A model generated the notes under the pieces. The model made no database searches and was not told where the DNA came from. It was given only the letters and a program-made list of their open reading frames with translations. A program made the translations under genes and the position numbers. Of a stretch of DNA of 22,800 nucleotides, positions 1 to 8,112 are shown in pieces (positions within the stretch are counted from its first letter, which is position 1; each line of letters begins with the position of its first letter). This DNA comes from CAYUMU01 sp964445985 (GTDB lineage Bacteria; Planctomycetota; Planctomycetia; Pirellulales; S012-138), in contig CAYUMU010000099.1 in the NCBI GenBank assembly GCA_964445985.1, forward strand, positions 1 to 22,800, written 5' to 3'.

Positions 1-43
1 TCGTTACATCTCAATCCTCCTCTCCCAGGCTTACCTGGACGCA

Positions 44-82
44 ATGGCACGCCCTTCGCTGGGGTTCAGGGGCGTGCCCCCC
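44..82 (+). repeat. Palindromic dispersed repeat, family A, copy 1
   Basis: A perfect 9-base inverted repeat (GGCACGCCC at 46-54, GGGCGTGCC at 70-78) encloses a 15-base loop. The 13-base core ACGCCCTTCGCTG (49-61) recurs at 3339-3351 and, inverted, at 20785-20797. This copy begins a few bases after the stop of the TPR lipoprotein gene, so it could act as a hairpin 3' end, but there is no T-run after it on the minus strand. The dispersed repeat is seen directly; a termination role is a guess. Confidence 0.75.
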
Positions 83-90
83 GGCCCGCG

Positions 91-1098
91 TTAAGGGAGA
101 TCCGCCGCACTCGCCGGTGTTTCTGTCTCCTCTGGCGACTCTGAATCCTCCGTCGATTCGAACTCATAGACCTCAGGCGGGGGCGGCTCGGCGCGCTTTC
201 GGTCGGCTTCCGCTTCTGCTGTGTTGCCAAGCTTGTCGTACGATTCGGCACGCAATAAGTACAGGTCGCTCACGTAACGGTCTTGGGTTATCTTTAACTC
301 GATGGATTCAGAGAAATCTTTGATGGCCCGAGGGTGGTCGCCAGCGTTCGCATGAAGCTTTCCTCGCGACTCCAAGAAAGTCGAGCGAGCGTAGGGAGGA
401 ATATGCTTCAGACCTTCGGTGTATTCTGCAATCGCCAAGTTGGTCTCGCCTGTTTTCTCAAAGAACTTGGCTCGCCAAACGTAAGCTTCTGGGTTCGTGG
501 GATCCAATCGAACAGCATCGTCTAATTCGGTGCGTGCTCCAGTGAAGTTTTCGTCAAACAAGCGCATGGCCCCTATATTGACCGCGATGGCCGATCCGAT
601 ATTGGGCGGTGGAACCAGCACCTTGCGAAGCTTCAACAAGAGCCGGTATTCGATATCTTCAAAGCCCTTCCATCGATGGCCGGATGAACCATCGGCCAGG
701 AAACAGTTATCGCATTCCCAGCACAAGCTCGTCTCCAGAACTAAATCTTCATCCGAATAGAATCGCAGCGCATAGACGGGATTGTGACACAACGAACCCC
801 CGATCTCAAAATTGCACGACCGCCAAATGGCGGCCAGTTCCTCAGCCTTGGCTCCCGTTAACTCGCATTGATCGAGAATCGGCGCGAAGTTTTCGTAAGG
901 ATAGATGGGGAACCTCGGCTCCGGAACATCGTCATCGGGGTCGCCCACCACAAAGATTTCCGCGCGCGTGACTGTGGGCAGCCCTGTCGTTTGACGAACC
1001 TTGGCCGCTTCCCATCGTTCTTCTGGCGTTCCCGAACATCCCGCAGCCAGTAGAATCAACACCAGCGAAAGCCGCGCATCGCGGTGCAAGAACTGCAT
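91..1098 (-). CDS. TPR-repeat lipoprotein, function unknown
   Basis: About 335 residues. The ATG at 1098 is chosen because it opens directly into a signal peptide with a lipobox (LLAAGC near residue 20) and has GGGGAAG just upstream; the same frame is open to 1197 but that extension is charged and unlike a signal. After the acylated Cys comes a roughly 170-residue domain with several cysteines, including CWECDNC, and a stretch LRFYSDEDLVLETSLC that resembles uncharacterised planctomycete and myxobacterial proteins. The C-terminal third has about three tetratricopeptide repeats (for example LDPTNPEAYVWRAKFFEKTG), then a Pro/Glu-rich tail. It is probably anchored in a membrane facing outside the cytoplasm, with the TPRs binding other proteins. 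No partner is evident; the neighbouring WD40 gene, on the same strand, is about 600 bases away. Confidence 0.85.
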   Translation of the reverse strand: MQFLHRDARLSLVLILLAAGCSGTPEERWEAAKVRQTTGLPTVTRAEIFVVGDPDDDVPEPRFPIYPYENFAPILDQCELTGAKAEELAAIWRSCNFEIGGSLCHNPVYALRFYSDEDLVLETSLCWECDNCFLADGSSGHRWKGFEDIEYRLLLKLRKVLVPPPNIGSAIAVNIGAMRLFDENFTGARTELDDAVRLDPTNPEAYVWRAKFFEKTGETNLAIAEYTEGLKHIPPYARSTFLESRGKLHANAGDHPRAIKDFSESIELKITQDRYVSDLYLLRAESYDKLGNTAEAEADRKRAEPPPPEVYEFESTEDSESPEETETPASAADLP

Positions 1099-1210
1099 GA
1101 TTGTCTTCCCCAACAGATGTGAGCGAGCGATGCCCGAAGTGCGCCTGATTCGGCGTGGTGGCAACATCAACATCGCCGATGGCGATAGAATTGGCAACTA
1201 TTTTTCGGGT

Positions 1211-1299
1211 CGAGTGGCGCGCCCTGAGGTACGAAGGGCGCGGTTGAGGGTTGGAGGCCGGGGAGACTTTGCGATGGGCAGCGAGGTTGAAGCGTAGGA
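1211..1299 (-). repeat. Dispersed repeat, family C, copy 1
   Basis: Read on the minus strand from 1299, this stretch starts TCCTACGCTTCAACCTCGCT and closely matches 20881-20966 on the plus strand. The first 21 bases are identical, and the rest aligns with about 85% identity by eye and few gaps. It lies upstream of the TPR lipoprotein gene, whereas the other copy lies downstream of the WD40 gene, so it is not tied to one position relative to genes. No coding frame is shared between the copies. Confidence 0.75.
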
Positions 1300-1489
1300 T
1301 ACGGGAGTGGGCGGCGGATGAGCGGTGCTTGGCCCGGCAACAGCGGAAACAACGACCAATCCTCTCTCCCCAAAAAAAACGGCCCCTTTCAAAAAATACG
1401 TATAGGTAACGCACAGCATTTCTGGCAAACTACACCCTGACACATATCGCACATCAAATCACAAATCACACACTTCTCTCAACTCCATA

Positions 1490-1620
1490 TGCCGGGTGCC
1501 ATGCTTACGCCCGTGGCGTAAGCATGTAGAACTGCGCAACCCCTCAGCAGAGGTAGGGTACGCACCCCGTGCGTACCTTTCGGGTGGCCGATCGCCCAAC
1601 CGCCGCGGTTGCACACGCGT
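1490..1620. repeat. Paired perfect hairpins in the lipoprotein-WD40 spacer
   Basis: The 603-base spacer (1099-1701) holds repeat C, an A/T-richer stretch (about 1370-1490) with no gene that I can see, and this block. Hairpin 1 is a perfect 12-base stem with a 3-base loop (CATGCTTACGCC at 1500-1511, GGCGTAAGCATG at 1515-1526). Hairpin 2 is a perfect 8-base stem with a 5-base loop (GGTACGCA at 1557-1564, TGCGTACC at 1570-1577). The sequence to about 1620 is GC-rich with short CG-rich echoes. Similar 'cgtaagcatg' hairpins are, as I recall, common between planctomycete genes. They lie downstream of the WD40 gene stop, so a role in ending its transcript is possible. Confidence 0.7.
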
Positions 1621-1701
1621 TTCGCCGATCAAGAGGCAACGTCAAACGATCGGCCGCGCGAACGGTATGCAGAGGGCTGCATCCCATTACTTGACTCATT
1701 T

Positions 1702-3024
1702 TTAGCCGGGCGGGGCATATTGCCGTTCGCTGAGGTCGTCGTCTTCCAGCAGCTTGAGAGCGCGGATTTTTTCGCCGTTCTCGGAGTTGTAGATGATGAA
1801 CTCCGGGCCGCCCACGAGGAACGTCTTGCTATCCGGCGAAAAACCAATCATGTGGCTCAACCTGGCGAACTTGATTTTGGCGATTTCCTTGCCCGTGTGC
1901 ATGTCGTAGAAACGCACATCGGGCTTATCTTCTGGATCGGAGCCCGATTGGATCGCCAGACGGCGGTTGTCGGGACTGACAATGACGCGGTTGCCCGTCT
2001 TAGGATGGGTCTTTGCTCCGGTGGTCATTTTTCCCGACTCGAGATCCCCAATCGTGATCTCGCCTTCACCGTAGGGAATCGCGGCGAATCGGCTGCCGTC
2101 ATGCGTCCACGCCGTACCCCAAATATGCTTTAAATCATGCGGAATACTTCGAACGACGCGGCCAGATTCAAGATCGATCAGCCTGGCCTTCGTTGGTTCA
2201 AAAGACGCCAACGCTACTTTTGAAGTGTAACGAAGATAGTCTCCGACTGTTGGATCGATCCTTCCTATCTCGCGCCCGTCGCCCGTGTTGTAGAGCATGG
2301 CGACTCCGCTACCGAAATGAACGAAACTGCGCCCGTCAGCTGAAAAATACAACGAGTTTCGAACGCGATCAGGATAGCTGTTCTCGTCGAGCTTTGCCTT
2401 GACAAGTTGACGACCTGTAAATGTTTCCCAGACAGCGAAGTCGAACGAACCGGCGATTCCGAGCGGCCAGGTTTCCCCCGTGCTAGTTATTTCCATTTTG
2501 CCCCACTCGGGCTTGATTTTACTGGGCCGTTGGCTGAACGTAACGATGAGCCTTCCATTGGGGCTGAATTCACCAGCCACTTGGTTTTCGAAGCTATCCC
2601 GCCTCCGGCCCGTTCCCAGGTTCCAGAGAATGGTGCGCGTGTCTTTCGATACGTACCAGACCATCGGCCCGGGGCCTTGCCAGGAGCTGCTGAGGGCATG
2701 GTTGCCGTCGGGACTGAACTGGACGGCGTAAATCCGCTCCTTGTGCCCTTTCATCCGGTGGAGCAGTTCGCCGTCGGTGGCGTCCCACAGGCAAATGTCG
2801 TAACCGATGTGTCCCAGTATCCGTTTGCCGTCGTAGTCCCAACGCCGGCTGGGCCGTTCGATGCTCTGCTTCCATTGCGTTGGCTCGTCGGGAATTGGTT
2901 CGCTTGACATCGCTTGGCTAAATGCGCCGATGCACAAGAAAAGTCCGGCGATGCCCAAGCCGAACAGCGAAGCGCGCCTTCGCCTCCCTCTTTCACGCGG
3001 GCGGCCTACGGTGTGTCCAGCCAT
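1702..3024 (-). CDS. WD40-repeat protein with N-terminal signal or anchor
   Basis: 440 residues. An Arg-rich N-terminus (about 10-20) is followed by a hydrophobic segment (LFGLGIAGLFLCIGAFSQA, about 20-38), suggesting export or a membrane anchor. The rest is a beta-propeller: repeated blades carry the VQFSPDGNHALSSS, GEFSPNGRLIVTFS, TAWTHDGSRFAAI and IGFSPDSKTFLVGG type of strand, with partners such as ICLWDATDGELL, FAVWETFTGRQLV and VRFYDMHTGKEIA. Such propellers are protein-interaction platforms and are abundant in planctomycetes; the specific role is unknown. The ATG at 3024 has GAGGAG 8 bases upstream (3033-3038). That site partly lies in a 6-base-stem hairpin (CAACTC 3030-3035, GAGTTG 3039-3044). 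The start codon sits inside the 3' end of the remnant gene described next, as in a translationally coupled pair. Confidence 0.9.
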   Translation of the reverse strand: MAGHTVGRPRERGRRRRASLFGLGIAGLFLCIGAFSQAMSSEPIPDEPTQWKQSIERPSRRWDYDGKRILGHIGYDICLWDATDGELLHRMKGHKERIYAVQFSPDGNHALSSSWQGPGPMVWYVSKDTRTILWNLGTGRRRDSFENQVAGEFSPNGRLIVTFSQRPSKIKPEWGKMEITSTGETWPLGIAGSFDFAVWETFTGRQLVKAKLDENSYPDRVRNSLYFSADGRSFVHFGSGVAMLYNTGDGREIGRIDPTVGDYLRYTSKVALASFEPTKARLIDLESGRVVRSIPHDLKHIWGTAWTHDGSRFAAIPYGEGEITIGDLESGKMTTGAKTHPKTGNRVIVSPDNRRLAIQSGSDPEDKPDVRFYDMHTGKEIAKIKFARLSHMIGFSPDSKTFLVGGPEFIIYNSENGEKIRALKLLEDDDLSERQYAPPG

Positions 3025-3261
3025 TGAATCAACTCCTCGAGTTGGAATTTGATCGCGTTTGCGGCATTTGTATTAGAGGGGGGGTAAATCACCGAAACCG
3101 AATCGGTGGACCTTGCGCTTGAGGAAAATTTCCTTGATCCGAGCATATCGCCAGTGTGAATGGACGTCGAACTCAAAGCCGAACATGATTCTGCTTTGAA
3201 GGTCGAGGTCAAAGGGCGCTTCGCGGGTGGACCAAGTCTCATCGCTTTTTACGACCGGTGT
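3006..3261 (-). pseudogene. Frameshifted remnant of a small gene
   Basis: Two minus-strand frames each look protein-like on either side of a run of seven G (3078-3084). From about 3249 one frame reads SDETWSTREAPFDLDLQSRI and continues through FEFDVHSHWRYARIKEIFLK to GDLPP, then hits TAA at 3073. Removing one base of the run joins it to SNTNAANAIKFQLEELIQWL and DTP, with TAG at 3006-3008. The joined C-terminus overlaps the WD40 start by 19 bases, which fits an original two-gene operon. No good start codon is visible and the 5' side runs into repeat DNA from about 3265. It may be a decayed gene, a sequencing error in a homopolymer, or a +1 frameshift site. I do not recognise the family. Confidence 0.5.
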
Positions 3262-3330
3262 ACCGACCCGTAAGCGGTATGCCACGTGGGGGTGCAAGCT
3301 TAACGGCCCACGAGCACTGGCGTTCTCCCG

Positions 3331-3378
3331 CTGCCACCACGCCCTTCGCTGAGGCTCAGGGTGCGTGCCACCCACTCC
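3331..3378 (+). repeat. Palindromic dispersed repeat, family A, copy 2
   Basis: It carries the same 13-base core as copy 1 (3339-3351), followed by GAGGCTCAGGG and GCGTGCCACCC, so it again folds as CACGCCC against GGG...GCGTG. It has the same orientation as copy 1, lies just downstream of the trpE stop at 3396, and separates trpE from the remnant gene and WD40 gene. The flanking sequence 3262-3330 is GC-rich and I see no gene in it. Confidence 0.75.
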
Positions 3379-3395
3379 AAACTCCCCACTCCTTC

Positions 3396-4910
3396 CTACT
3401 TCTTCCCACACCGCTGCTGCGTGATTTCCAGCGCCTTCACCAGCCCTCGGGCTTTATTCAGCGTTTCTTCGTACTCGCTGCTGGGGATGCTGTCGGCCAC
3501 GATGCCGGCGCCGGCTTGCACGTAGGCGTGGTCGCCTTGCACCACGATGGTGCGCAGGGCGATGCAGGTATCCATGTTGCCGTTGAAGTCGATGTAGCCC
3601 ACCGCTCCCGCGTAAGGGCCGCGGCGGTGGGGTTCGAGTTCGTCGATGATTTGCATGGCTCGCACCTTGGGGGCGCCGGAGACGGTGCCCACCGGCAGGC
3701 AAGCCCTCAGGGCGTCGAAGGCGGTGCGGCCCTCGGCGAGCTGTCCATGGACGTTGGACGTGATGTGCATCACGTGGCTGTAGCGTTCGATGGTCATCAC
3801 GTCGGAGAGTTCCACCGTGCCGTACCTGGCAATCCGGCCAATGTCGTTGCGGCCCAGGTCCACCAGCATCACGTGTTCGGCCCGTTCCTTGGGGTCGGTG
3901 AGAAGTTCATCGGCCAGGCGGGCGTCTTCTTCGTCGGTGGCGCCGCGGGGGCGGGTGCCGGCCAGGGGTCGGGTAATCGCGATGCCATCGATCACGCGGA
4001 CCATGATTTCCGGCGAGCTGCCGACCAGCGTGACGCTGGGCGTGCGCAGGTAGAACATAAAGGGGCTGGGGTTCACCACCCGCAGCGTGCGGTAGATTTC
4101 CAGGGCGGGAGCGGTGATGGTGGTTTCCAACCGCTGGCTGAGGACCACCTGGAAGATATCGCCGGCGCGGATGTATTCCAGGCAGCGTTCGACGGCGGCC
4201 TCGAAGTCTTCGCGGCGAAAGTTGGAACGGACCTCGAGCTGGCCTGGCAGGGGGTCGCCGATATCGGCGGAAGCCAGCTTGGGCTCGGGCTGTTCGAGCA
4301 TGGCCACCAGGGAATCGACCCGGTCGCATGCCGTGCGATACGCGGCATCGGCATCGGGCGCGGCGTCGCCATCCACGGGCGCCAGGGCAATGGCGTACAG
4401 CGTTTTGTGGATGTGGTCGAAGACGATCATCGAGCGAAACAGGGCGAACGCCATGTCGGGCAGCCCTCGATCGTCGGCGGGCGGGTTGGGCAGGTTTTCC
4501 ACATAACGCACGGTATCGTACCCGGCGTAGCCCACCGCCCCGCCGCAAAAAGGGGGCAAGCCCGGCAGGGTGACTGCCCTGGGCTGGTGGACGATGGCTT
4601 CAAGCTCGGCGAGGGGATCGGCCGATTCAAACTCGGTGGTTTCGGTGCTGCCGTCGGGGTGGTACTTGATGCGGCGGACCCAATGCCCTTGGGCTTCGAT
4701 CAATTCTTCGGGATCGGCGGTGAGGAAGCTGTACCGGCCGACGCGTTCGCCGCCGACCACGCTTTCGAACAGGCAGCCGCACGAACCGCGGTCAATTTTG
4801 GCGAAGGCCGAAACCGGGGTGTGGGTGTCGGAAAGGAGTCGGCGATAGACCGGAATCAGGTTGGCCTGTTTGGCCAACTGCCGGAAGGTGGCAAGATCGG
4901 GAAGGTGCAT
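3396..4910 (-). CDS. trpE: Anthranilate synthase component I
   Basis: 504 residues, normal for the family. TrpE uses ammonia, supplied by the glutaminase subunit TrpG, to turn chorismate into anthranilate, the first committed step of tryptophan synthesis in the cytoplasm. The N-terminal domain (about 15-170) carries CLFES near 46-50, equivalent to the LLES tryptophan-feedback motif, so the enzyme is probably inhibited by tryptophan. The chorismate-binding domain (about 230-495) has RPLAGTRPRG (315-323), ELLTDPKERAEHVMLVDLGR (335-354), GTVSGAPKVRAMQIIDELEP (408-427) and GPYAGAVGYID (431-441). The GTVSGAPK and PLAGT motifs separate it from isochorismate synthases. PabB is a less likely alternative. 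It begins 15 bases after gpmA with only a weak ribosome site, so co-transcription is likely. No trpG is next to it. Confidence 0.95.
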   Translation of the reverse strand: MHLPDLATFRQLAKQANLIPVYRRLLSDTHTPVSAFAKIDRGSCGCLFESVVGGERVGRYSFLTADPEELIEAQGHWVRRIKYHPDGSTETTEFESADPLAELEAIVHQPRAVTLPGLPPFCGGAVGYAGYDTVRYVENLPNPPADDRGLPDMAFALFRSMIVFDHIHKTLYAIALAPVDGDAAPDADAAYRTACDRVDSLVAMLEQPEPKLASADIGDPLPGQLEVRSNFRREDFEAAVERCLEYIRAGDIFQVVLSQRLETTITAPALEIYRTLRVVNPSPFMFYLRTPSVTLVGSSPEIMVRVIDGIAITRPLAGTRPRGATDEEDARLADELLTDPKERAEHVMLVDLGRNDIGRIARYGTVELSDVMTIERYSHVMHITSNVHGQLAEGRTAFDALRACLPVGTVSGAPKVRAMQIIDELEPHRRGPYAGAVGYIDFNGNMDTCIALRTIVVQGDHAYVQAGAGIVADSIPSSEYEETLNKARGLVKALEITQQRCGKK

Positions 4911-4925
4911 GACGGCTTTCGGCTG

Positions 4926-5675
4926 CTATTTCTGTTTCGCCTGATTTGCCACGGCGGCCGCGGCGGCGGCCACGGCATCGGCGTCGCCCAGGTATCCACG
5001 CGATACCACGGCGAGGCTGTCATCGAACTCGTAGACCAGCGGAATGCCGGTCGGAATGTTGAGCTCGGTGATTTCCTCGTCCGAAACTTCATCGAGATGC
5101 TTCACCAGCGACCGCAGGCTGTTGCCGTGGGCCACGATCAGCACGTTTTGGCCGGCGTTGAGGTGCGGCACGATTTCGTTCTGCCAGTAGGGGAGCACCC
5201 GAGCGAGGGTGATCTTGAGCGACTCGGTGGCGGGCAGTTCTTCGGGCGAGAGCCCCTTGTAGCGGGGATCGTGGCTGGGGTGCCGTTCATCGTTCACATC
5301 GAGCGGCGGGGGGCAGATATCGTAGCCGCGGCGCCAGAGGTGCACTTGTTCCAGGCCGTGCTTCTCGGCGGTTTCGGCCTTGTTGAGGCCTTGCAGGGCG
5401 CCGTAATGGCGCTCGTTGAGTTGCCAGGCCCTGGTGACGGGGACCCACATGCGGTCCATTTCGTCCATGGCGATCCAAAGCGTGCGGATAGCGCGCTTGA
5501 GCACCGAAGTGTAGGCGACTTCGAAATCGATGCCGGCTTCGCGGAGCAACACGCCGGCCTCGCGGGCTTCTTGGCGTCCGAGCTCGGAGAGATCGACATC
5601 GATCCAGCCGGTGAAGCGGTTATCCACGTTCCAGGTGCTTTGTCCGTGACGAAGCAGAATCATCTTGGAAGCCAT
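4926..5675 (-). CDS. gpmA: 2,3-bisphosphoglycerate-dependent phosphoglycerate mutase
   Basis: 249 residues. It interconverts 3- and 2-phosphoglycerate in glycolysis and gluconeogenesis through a phosphohistidine. Catalytic residues stand at the family's usual positions: His10 in LLRHGQSTWN, Glu88 in QLNERHYGALQG, and His183 in IVAHGNSLRSL, with RFTGWIDVDLSE near 20-31. The ATG at 5675 is chosen over an in-frame TTG five codons upstream (5690), because the mature N-terminus of the family begins just before the RHG motif. The C-terminus ends in an Ala-rich tail (about 232-249). It lies upstream of trpE, spacing 15 bases, linking PEP supply to aromatic synthesis only by location. Confidence 0.95.
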   Translation of the reverse strand: MASKMILLRHGQSTWNVDNRFTGWIDVDLSELGRQEAREAGVLLREAGIDFEVAYTSVLKRAIRTLWIAMDEMDRMWVPVTRAWQLNERHYGALQGLNKAETAEKHGLEQVHLWRRGYDICPPPLDVNDERHPSHDPRYKGLSPEELPATESLKITLARVLPYWQNEIVPHLNAGQNVLIVAHGNSLRSLVKHLDEVSDEEITELNIPTGIPLVYEFDDSLAVVSRGYLGDADAVAAAAAAVANQAKQK

Positions 5676-5830
5676 GACGTTGGTTCTCAACGGTTGCGAG
5701 TAAGGGCGGGTTGATCGAGTTTGGGTTTGGCGGCTGGCGACCCGAGGTTGGGAAACTGCGAAACGGCCCCCGCCGACGCCTCTTCGCCAGCGGAGCTTGA
5801 TGTTGACCCCTGGCCCGGCGGTTCGTCAAG

Positions 5831-7054
5831 TCATCGGGGGCTCTGCCGGCCGGAAAAACCGCGCTGCCCTGCCAGCCACAGCAATTCTTGGGCAATGCCA
5901 TCGGCCAGGCTGGCCTGTTGCAGGGCGGGGGGAACCACCTGCCAGGCGTAGGTTTCGACTTCGAAGTGCTGGCACTCGCCTGGCCGCAGGGCGCGCAGGG
6001 TTTCGCCAATGGCCGCCTGGGTGGTGCCCAATCGGCCGAAGCTCCGCAAATAAATGGGCACGTGAAAATGCACCCGCACTTCGTCCACCGTATTATCGAG
6101 GCACTCCTGGGGCCACAGCGCGACCAACGCCGTATCCAGGTCTTGGTGAAACTGCTTTTCCTCCCCGCGGCGGATCACGCTTTGATGCAAATAGCGGGCT
6201 TCCGCGAAGGTTTCCAACTGCACAATGGTTTCCATTCGCTCCAACCCGCCCCGCCCGGCAAAGTTCGCGCAAATGGCCGCCGAAATTTGCATTTTGCCGA
6301 TGGCGATGCCTGCCTGGCGATAACGGTTCAAGACCGCGGCCGGGTCTTCGAACATCACCGCGTGGTGGCAAATATCGTGGCAAACCCTGAGGTAGCGGGC
6401 GATCATCGCCGAGTCGCGGCCTGGGAACAAATGGTCGGTAAAGAACCTCGCCACGTCTTCACTTTGCTGCAACACGCAGCCTGGCTCGGGTTCCAGGCAA
6501 ACGTAGATCAACCGGCCGGTTTGCTGCTCCAGCGTTGCCAATGCCTCGGCCACCTTCGCCAGTTCGGCCGCGGCGGTGGTTAAAAAGGCTTCGCTCGGCG
6601 CGGGCTCGCCCCAGGCCAGCGGCAGGGTGGAAATACTCCCTTCCACGCCCGGCGGCAGCAGGCGGTGCAGAATTTGGACCAGGGCCAGCGTGTATTCGCG
6701 CCGCGCGGCCTCACCCCAGGGCGGCAAGTAGACCGCATGCTTGACCACTTCCTGATGGAAGTCGCCGTAGGGAAAACCGTTGAAGGTGTAGGGGACCAGG
6801 CCGGACTCGTTAAGCCAGCGGGCGAAGCTTTCCAACTCGGCCGGCTGCTCTAATAACTCGTGGGCGGAGCCAGCCGAAAGCCACAGGCCGACGCCCATTT
6901 GCCCCGTGGGGGCGACCCGTTGCTTGACCGCCACGGCGTGCCGCGCCAGGTTGGCGCGGGTTTGCTCCAGATTGGCGCCGGCATGCACGTTGGTGCAATA
7001 CCCCAGCGGCGCGGTGGACGAAAGCAGCGGTTGAGGGGTGGTGGTATCTGCCAT
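5831..7054 (-). CDS. eboE: EboE-like TIM-barrel protein (metabolite traffic family)
   Basis: 407 residues. The sequence has the hallmarks of the EboE family, a xylose-isomerase-like TIM barrel: GYCTNVHAGANLEQTRANL near the start, YTFNGFPYGDFHQEVVKHAV with YLPPW (about 90-115), YVCLEPEPGCVL, and CHDICHHAVMFEDP. The His, Glu and Asp residues in these motifs are likely metal ligands by analogy with the fold. In cyanobacteria and other bacteria the ebo genes are implicated in moving a metabolite precursor across the membrane, and their enzyme chemistry is not settled. Here no other ebo gene is adjacent; it lies between gpmA and aroH on the same strand. The ATG at 7054 is preferred to an in-frame TTG two codons earlier. 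The 155-base gap to gpmA shows no clear signal. Confidence 0.85.
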   Translation of the reverse strand: MADTTTPQPLLSSTAPLGYCTNVHAGANLEQTRANLARHAVAVKQRVAPTGQMGVGLWLSAGSAHELLEQPAELESFARWLNESGLVPYTFNGFPYGDFHQEVVKHAVYLPPWGEAARREYTLALVQILHRLLPPGVEGSISTLPLAWGEPAPSEAFLTTAAAELAKVAEALATLEQQTGRLIYVCLEPEPGCVLQQSEDVARFFTDHLFPGRDSAMIARYLRVCHDICHHAVMFEDPAAVLNRYRQAGIAIGKMQISAAICANFAGRGGLERMETIVQLETFAEARYLHQSVIRRGEEKQFHQDLDTALVALWPQECLDNTVDEVRVHFHVPIYLRSFGRLGTTQAAIGETLRALRPGECQHFEVETYAWQVVPPALQQASLADGIAQELLWLAGQRGFSGRQSPR

Positions 7055-7144
7055 TCGCAAGCGACTGGGGCGCGGATCAACCGCGAATGGAGGTGGAGGG
7101 AACCCGCGTCTCGGCCGATTTGCCGAGATGCCGGCAGGTAAAAA

Positions 7145-7579
7145 CTATCTCGCGGCTTGAGCGGCGATCTGCTCCTCAATCCAGGCTTCCAACTCGTCCC
7201 AGTCCACGGGCGGCAGCTTGGAAAGGTCGGGCCGCAACCGCATGGCTTCACGCAGGTACACGTGTTCGATCTCGTGGGTAGGCTTGTCGGTATTCCAGTG
7301 AATCAGCACCCGCACACAGCGGGGAAGGGAGCCCGGCACCGAGATTTCGTGCGTGCATAAAAGCCCGATGTCGAGCCAGCCCAACTGCCGGGCCGCCAGG
7401 GCGGGAAACTCGGCGTTGAGGTCGGCCGTGGTGGTAAAGATGGCGCTTGCCACGTCTTTGCAATCGATGCCGTTGCGGCGAATGATCAGGGCCAGCATCT
7501 GCCGGGTTGCCTGGAGGATTTCCTCCCGATCATTCCGCTCCACCGTGGTTGCACCACGCACGCCACGACAAACCACCAT
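7145..7579 (-). CDS. aroH: Chorismate mutase, AroH class
   Basis: 144 residues. It rearranges chorismate to prephenate for phenylalanine and tyrosine synthesis. It matches the small trimeric Bacillus AroH fold: CRGVRGATTVERND at 4-17 with the substrate-binding Arg at 8, Arg64, Cys75, Glu78 in CTHEIS, Arg90 in CVRVLIHW, and Tyr108 in HVYLREAM, close to or exactly at Bacillus numbering. The frame is open 24 codons upstream to 7651, but that part is unlike the family, so the ATG at 7579 is chosen. The C-terminal 25 residues (DWDELEAWIEEQIAAQAAR) extend past the core as a probable helix. It lies 90 bases upstream of eboE on the same strand and competes for the same substrate as trpE further down. 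Confidence 0.92.
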   Translation of the reverse strand: MVVCRGVRGATTVERNDREEILQATRQMLALIIRRNGIDCKDVASAIFTTTADLNAEFPALAARQLGWLDIGLLCTHEISVPGSLPRCVRVLIHWNTDKPTHEIEHVYLREAMRLRPDLSKLPPVDWDELEAWIEEQIAAQAAR

Positions 7580-7776
7580 CCGTTGCTGATTCTCCACGTC
7601 TTCATTTTTGCGGTTGCGCGCACCGGGGCCGCTGCTTGCCTGCCGCGACATGCGCTCTTAGCTCGGCAATGCCAAACAGAGGCGGAGCGGCAGACAACAA
7701 GGCGATCGGCGCCCTAGGTCGGGGGACGAATCGGACCATTCCTGTTATACTTCGCCGAGCAACCTACGGCCAGCGA

Positions 7777-7851
7777 CTGGTGGCTGGTTGCTGGTGGCTA
7801 GTTGCTGGTGGCTAGTTGCTGGTTGTTGGTTGCTGGTTGCTGGTTGCTGGC
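7777..7851 (+). repeat. Degenerate CTGGTTG / CTGGTGGCTAGTTG tandem tract
   Basis: About 75 bases built from CTGGTTG and CTGGTGGCTAGTTG units, with nearly no A. It lies in the 533-base spacer between the divergent aroH and ABC permease genes. The rest of that spacer (7580-7776 and 7852-8028) shows no gene or RNA that I can support. The tract's complement uses the same words (CCAGC, CTAGCC, ACCAGC) as the C-rich tracts at 8029-8072 and 15001-15060, so it seems an inverted relative of them. Confidence 0.75.
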
Positions 7852-8028
7852 CACCTGCTGCGACCGATTGCCGCAGGGGTAACCGCGGTTGGCCGTTGCC
7901 GCGTACAATAGTTTCTTGTTCGTTAACATCTCTGCAAGCTGCAAAGAACTTTAATGCCTCAGCGTCTGTTTGCGGTTTACCCGCGTTAAGGTCACACCAA
8001 ATATCATAGCGCAGGACCTAAACCCATT

Positions 8029-8072
8029 CACCACCAGCTACCAACCACCCGCCTCCAGCTACCAGCCCCCAG
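8029..8072 (+). repeat. C-rich, G-poor tract abutting the ABC permease gene
   Basis: A run of CCACCAGCTACCAACCACC-type words. Sixteen bases (CAGCTACCAGCCCCCA, 8056-8071) are identical to 15031-15046, which lies just before the DUF58 start. The tract is in frame with, and runs directly into, sequence that codes for the normal N-terminus of the permease (from about 8080), so it has either replaced the natural leader or forms the untranslated leader. Confidence 0.75.
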
Positions 8073-8112
8073 CCCTTGGCTGGCGGCGTATGCCCTGGCC
8101 CAGCGGGAGTTC

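Noticed and set aside
1370..1400. Rho-independent terminator at the A/T-run near 1373-1380
   Set aside because: The G/C block next to the run has no matching inverted repeat of useful length, and the site is upstream of, not after, the lipoprotein gene.
932..1414. A 160-codon minus-strand frame over the lipoprotein start
   Set aside because: Overlaps the lipobox gene in another frame, is Arg/Ser-rich, and covers repeat C.
3258..5714. An 818-codon open frame on the plus strand
   Set aside because: It lies antisense to trpE and gpmA, which have clear family motifs. Its protein is Gly/His/Val/Asp-rich without motifs, typical of an antisense frame kept open by GC-rich codon use.
7777..8072. CRISPR array
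   Set aside because: The tracts are short, uneven low-complexity repeats without equal-length unique spacers, and no cas gene is present.
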